From assembly GCA_016124255.1 (NCBI GenBank), contig WGOB01000001.1:1-56558 (forward strand): DNA of 56,558 nucleotides, read 5' to 3'. The stretch comes from Alphaproteobacteria bacterium (GTDB lineage: Bacteria; Pseudomonadota; Alphaproteobacteria; Caulobacterales; Aquidulcibacteraceae). Below, one piece after another: positions 55,202 through 56,558 of the stretch. Under the pieces are notes generated by a model, which saw only the letters and a program-made list of their open reading frames with translations, was not told the origin of the DNA and did no database searches. Each line of letters begins with the position of its first letter. Positions within the stretch are counted from its first letter, which is position 1. The translations under genes were made by a program, and so were the position numbers.

Positions 55202-56422
55202 ATGAGACGGGCTCTTGCCGCGTGCGCGGCGTTTATCCTTGCAGCAGGCGCGGCCGACGCGCGCACATGGCGCATCGATCCGGGTCCCAATGCGCAGGCT
55301 GAGTTGCAGCAGGCGTTGATCGAAGCGCGGCCGGGCGACACGGTGCGGCTGGACGACGGGCGCTATGCGCTGACGGCGGGACTCTCTCTCGACGTCGACC
55401 GCATCACCATCCGCGGCGCCGGCCATGACCGCACGATCCTTGATTTCTCCGGCCAGATGCAGGGCGCGGAAGGATTGCTCGTGACCTCCGACCGCGTGAC
55501 GCTGCGCGATTTCGCGGTGGAGAACGCCAAGGGCGACGCGATCAAGGCGCAGGGCTGCGATCAGATATCGCTCATCCGCATCCGTGCGGAATGGACGGGC
55601 GGGCCGAACCCGGAGAACGGCGCCTACGGCCTCTATCCGGTGAATTGCACCAACGTGCTGATCGATGAATCGGTGGCGCGCGGCGCGTCGGACGCCGGCA
55701 TCTATGTGGGCCAGTCGAGCAACATCATCGTGCGCGATTCCATGGCGGAGCTGAACGTCGCCGGGATCGAGATCGAGAATTCGTTCAACGCCGACGTCTA
55801 CGGCAACACCGCCACGCGCAACACCGGCGGCATTCTGGTGTTCGACCTGCCGGGGCTGCCGCAAGTGGGCGGGCACTCGGTGCGTGTCTACGAGAATCGC
55901 ATCGTCGACAACAACACGCCGAACTTCGCGCCGGAGGGCAATATCGTGGCGGGCGTGCCCTCGGGTACGGGCGTCCTGATCATGGCCAACCGCAACGTGC
56001 ACATCTTCGAGAACGAGATCGGCGACAACGGCACGGTGAATGTGATGCTGGTGGCGTATCGCGGCGAGATCCCCGATGCGCGCTACAATCCGCTGCCGCG
56101 CGACATCGTCATCCGCGACAACCAGTTCGGGCGCGTCGGCTTCGCGCCGGACGGCGATCTCGCGGCGCTGGCGCAAGCGGGCGTGGCGCTGCCGGACGTT
56201 CTCTGGGACGGCGCGGAAACCTATAGCGCCGGCGGGGCGCCGATGAACGAGCCGGTGCGGATCACGATGCAGAGCAACGAGGCGCCGGGGCGCTTCCCGA
56301 CCTTCATCTCGCTCGGCGTGCCGGTGGCGGGCGCGGCGCTCACCGAGGCCCAGCCCGATCCGCGAATGCCGCCGGCGGCGGCGACGGAAGAACCCCGCCG
56401 CGTGCGGCTGCCGCAAGACTGA
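55202..56422 (+). CDS. Parallel beta-helix protein (TIGR03805 type), exported
   Basis: 406 aa with a signal peptide (MRRALAACAAFILAAGAADA). Right-handed parallel beta-helix with repeated rungs: RITIRGAGHDRTILDFSG, RVTLRDFAVENAKGDAIKAQ, NVLIDESVARGASDAGIYVG, NIIVRDSMAELNVAGIEIEN, RVYENRIVDNN, HIFENEIGDNGTVNVMLVAY. This matches the family that stands next to an HNE_0200/SO_2930-type diheme cytochrome c, which appears to start immediately downstream (TGATG overlap). Possibly a periplasmic or surface polysaccharide- or substrate-binding partner; activity unknown. CGAGGAGG is 4-11 nt before the ATG. Confidence 0.85.
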   Translation: MRRALAACAAFILAAGAADARTWRIDPGPNAQAELQQALIEARPGDTVRLDDGRYALTAGLSLDVDRITIRGAGHDRTILDFSGQMQGAEGLLVTSDRVTLRDFAVENAKGDAIKAQGCDQISLIRIRAEWTGGPNPENGAYGLYPVNCTNVLIDESVARGASDAGIYVGQSSNIIVRDSMAELNVAGIEIENSFNADVYGNTATRNTGGILVFDLPGLPQVGGHSVRVYENRIVDNNTPNFAPEGNIVAGVPSGTGVLIMANRNVHIFENEIGDNGTVNVMLVAYRGEIPDARYNPLPRDIVIRDNQFGRVGFAPDGDLAALAQAGVALPDVLWDGAETYSAGGAPMNEPVRITMQSNEAPGRFPTFISLGVPVAGAALTEAQPDPRMPPAAATEEPRRVRLPQD

Positions 56423-56558
56423 TGCGCACGCGCGCGCTCGCAGCGCTCGTGCTCGCGGCGGGGGCCATCGTCCTCGCCGCGCTCGGGCTCGCGGGCGCGG
56501 CCGCGCAAGGCGAGCGGCCGGTGAATGCGCGCCTGCTGCTCGCGGATGCGCCCGCGCC
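56422..56558 (+). CDS. N-terminus of probable HNE_0200/SO_2930-type diheme cytochrome c, 3' cut
   Basis: 45 codons to the window end. A signal peptide (MRTRALAALVLAAGAIVLAA) is followed by ERPVNARLLLADAPAP, which resembles the start of the mature HNE_0200 family proteins. The ATG overlaps the beta-helix stop by one base (TGATG). No heme motif is reached, so the call rests on the conserved gene pairing and the short N-terminal match. Confidence 0.5.
   Translation, partial: MRTRALAALVLAAGAIVLAALGLAGAAAQGERPVNARLLLADAPA

Noticed and set aside
1-56558. tRNA, rRNA, riboswitch, phage or transposon features
   Set aside because: No cloverleaf-like or T-loop sequences, rRNA stretches, integrase, transposase or terminal inverted repeats were seen on either strand; this was a by-eye search only.

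Overview
This window is strongly GC-rich and densely coded, and almost every gene body shows the codon pattern of a high-GC alphaproteobacterium. The best placement is Caulobacterales, probably a Hyphomonadaceae-type stalked or budding lineage. The signs are a PodJ-type polar organiser, a TauE plus Alph_Pro_TM (TIGR02186) pair, a NrtR-like NAD regulator, a small secreted protein resembling the Caulobacter CC_3452 family, and a TIGR03805 beta-helix gene followed by the start of what looks like its usual HNE_0200-type cytochrome partner. It reads as chromosomal sequence. I see no rRNA, tRNA, phage, transposase, plasmid or CRISPR.

Layout. 1-6.4 kb: 3' part of an alkyl sulfatase, a PdeM-type phosphoesterase, a cell-wall amidase with an unexpected TIR-like N-terminus, and a TauE/Alph_Pro_TM pair. 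6.4-11.1 kb: podJ-like gene and an unknown lipoprotein. 11.1-18.5 kb: a beta-oxidation cluster led by a MerR regulator with a perfect 14-bp palindrome upstream, then two acyl-CoA dehydrogenases (the first frameshifted), a thiolase and a FadJ-like fusion enzyme, closed by a clear terminator. 18.5-23.6 kb: cyclophilin lipoprotein, HipA-like kinase coupled to a YbaY-type lipoprotein, conserved unknowns, OmpA lipoprotein and an SRPBCC protein. 23.7-25.3 kb: coupled Vsr endonuclease and C5 methyltransferase. 25.4-28.1 kb: lipoproteins, an unknown protein, and a five-copy tandem array of minus-strand terminator hairpins. 28.4-34.0 kb: membrane-anchored AraC regulator with a fatty acid hydroxylase, then a second acyl-CoA dehydrogenase/enoyl-CoA hydratase group. 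34-41.8 kb: M20 peptidase, CHAP protein, orphan TadE/TadG, a tightly coupled HD phosphohydrolase/tyrosine phosphatase/NrtR-like operon, and a LytTR regulator. 41.8-50.2 kb: frameshifted acyltransferase, small unknown proteins, FabH2-like synthase, YgfZ, GT9 glycosyltransferase coupled to a dihydroorotase, and a macro-domain protein. 50.2-56.6 kb: repetitive secreted protein, pirin, a TPP enzyme with an in-frame TGA at a conserved Cys position, NUDIX, SDR and the beta-helix/cytochrome pair.

Functionally the window is dominated by fatty acyl-CoA metabolism (MerR regulator, three acyl-CoA dehydrogenases, thiolase, FadJ, enoyl-CoA hydratase, FabH2-like synthase, hydroxylase) and by envelope proteins (amidase, PodJ, OmpA, Tad, GT9 and many lipoproteins). 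Translational coupling by 1-4 nt overlaps (TGATG, TAATG, ATGA, GTGA) occurs at least eight times and helps define operons and starts.

The most unusual items are the TIR-like/AMIN/amidase fusion, the TGA-for-Cys codon, the tandem terminator array, a 72-bp dispersed repeat found twice just after stop codons, and REP-like hairpins that have supplied the stop codons of two genes. Three single-nucleotide gene disruptions in 56 kb also raise the possibility of draft-assembly error. I did not find one large, obviously new multi-gene system.
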